A DNA stretch of 6,588 nucleotides from the NCBI GenBank assembly GCA_017547995.1, contig JAFYNW010000124.1, forward strand, positions 1-6,588. The letters run 5' to 3'. The notes below the pieces were generated by a model. That model saw only the letters and a program-made list of their open reading frames with translations. It did not search any database and was not told the origin of the DNA. How positions within the stretch are numbered: position 1 is the first letter of the stretch; each line of letters opens with the position of its first letter. Below are positions 5,646 to 6,588 of this stretch, in pieces. Source of the DNA: Clostridia bacterium (lineage in GTDB: Bacteria; Bacillota; Clostridia; Oscillospirales; Butyricicoccaceae). The position numbers were made by a program, and so were the translations under genes.

Positions 5646-6588
5646 ATGAGAGAAAATATTTCTATCAAAGGAGCGAGAGAACACAATCTGAAAAATATCA
5701 GCCTCGATATCCCTCGTGACAGCCTTACTGTCATCACAGGTATTTCAGGCTCGGGTAAAAGCTCGCTGGCATTTGATACAATTTATGCCGAAGGCCAACG
5801 CAGATACGTGGAAAGTCTCAGCTCCTATGCAAGAATGTTTCTGGGACAGATGGAAAAGCCTGACGTCGATTACATCGAAGGTCTTTCACCTGCAATATCC
5901 ATCGACCAGAAAACAACGTCCAAAAATCCACGCTCAACAGTGGGTACTGTAACCGAAATCTATGACTATCTCCGTCTTTTGTGGGCGAGAATAGGCACAC
6001 CGCACTGTCCGAAATGTGGTAAAGAAATCAAACAGCAGACAATCGACCAGATTATCGACCAGCTTCTCGACCTGCCTGAAGGCACAAGAGTGCAGATTCT
6101 TGCACCTGTAATCAGAGGCAAGAAGGGTGAGCATCTCAAAATCTTCGAGGATGCACGAAAGAGCGGTTACGTGCGTGTACGTGCAGACGGTATCATCTAT
6201 GACCTTTCAGAAGAAATCAAGCTGGAAAAGAATAAAAAGCATAATATTGAAATAGTTGTTGACCGACTTGTGATAAAGCCTGATGTTCGTCAGAGAATGA
6301 CAGACTCTGTTGAAATTGCAAGCGGCCTTTCGGGTGGTATCATAATTGCCGACCTTATGAAAGACGGAGAAATTATGTTTTCGCAGAATTATGCCTGCGA
6401 TGATTGCGGCATTTCCATCGAAGAGCTTACACCGCGTATGTTCTCCTTCAACAATCCATACGGAGCTTGTCCTGAATGTACGGGTATCGGTGTGCGTTAT
6501 GAAATCGACCCTGAAAGAATTATTCCAAACAAGAATCTTTCAATCCGCGGAGGTGCTATCAAGGCATCAGGCTATGCCACAATGGATA
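5646..6588 (+). CDS. uvrA: Excinuclease ABC subunit A, N-terminal 314 residues (cut by right edge)
   Basis: An open frame with no stop to the right edge gives 314 residues of a protein expected to be about 940 long. UvrA is the dimeric ABC-type ATPase that first finds bulky DNA damage and loads UvrB. Visible: MRENISIKGAREHNLKN at the start; Walker A GISGSGKS (32-39, K38); the UvrA signature around YVESLSSYARMFLGQMEKPDVD (54-75); SPAISIDQKTTSKNPRSTVGT (81-101); a CPKC pair (121-124), which resembles part of an additional zinc site in some UvrA proteins; the UvrB-binding and insertion region after about 130; and a four-cysteine zinc motif C251-X2-C254-X20-C275-X2-C278. The ATG at 5646 touches the uvrB TAA with no gap, and an AAGGAG inside uvrB serves it. 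The second ABC module, and any third zinc site, lie outside the window. Identity is certain; completeness cannot be judged. Confidence 0.97.
   Translation, partial: MRENISIKGAREHNLKNISLDIPRDSLTVITGISGSGKSSLAFDTIYAEGQRRYVESLSSYARMFLGQMEKPDVDYIEGLSPAISIDQKTTSKNPRSTVGTVTEIYDYLRLLWARIGTPHCPKCGKEIKQQTIDQIIDQLLDLPEGTRVQILAPVIRGKKGEHLKIFEDARKSGYVRVRADGIIYDLSEEIKLEKNKKHNIEIVVDRLVIKPDVRQRMTDSVEIASGLSGGIIIADLMKDGEIMFSQNYACDDCGISIEELTPRMFSFNNPYGACPECTGIGVRYEIDPERIIPNKNLSIRGGAIKASGYATMD

Overview
The window looks like chromosomal DNA of a Gram-positive anaerobe of the class Clostridia, most likely the Ruminococcaceae/Oscillospiraceae group. This is inferred from strong GGAGG-type ribosome sites, moderate GC, Clostridia-like RadC/UvrB/UvrA sequences, the adjacent uvrB-uvrA order, and a secreted family-10-like glycosidase joined to a cell-wall amidase. 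No phage, transposon, CRISPR, tRNA or rRNA signal was seen.

Layout: two genes read leftward and three read rightward from a shared divergent intergenic region at about 2794-2972. On the minus strand, 208-2793 encodes an 861-residue exported protein. It has an N-terminal glycosyl-hydrolase-like (GHL10/DUF187) barrel, a beta-rich middle section with Ig-like, SH3-like and AMIN-like character, and a C-terminal zinc N-acetylmuramoyl-L-alanine amidase with all expected metal and catalytic residues. A 70-bp gap containing a good promoter separates it from the start of a second minus-strand gene, a HAD-type phosphatase cut off by the left edge (1-137).

On the plus strand, radC (2973-3665), uvrB (3687-5645) and uvrA (5646 to the right edge, incomplete) form a tight operon. 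Gaps are 21 and 0 bp, and the uvrA ribosome site lies inside the end of uvrB. The promoter is a perfect TTGACA-N18-TATAAT at 2854-2883. UvrA and UvrB are the damage-recognition part of nucleotide excision repair. RadC is a JAMM/MPN-domain protein whose role in repair is unproven, so this linkage is informative.

The most interesting points are the glycosidase-amidase fusion, which could strip stem peptides from peptidoglycan and then cut the bare glycan in one polypeptide, and the perfect 14-bp palindrome covering the radC -10 box, which presents TATAAT on both strands and may drive divergent transcription. No gene-free stretch exceeds 300 bases, and no convincing factor-independent terminator was found.
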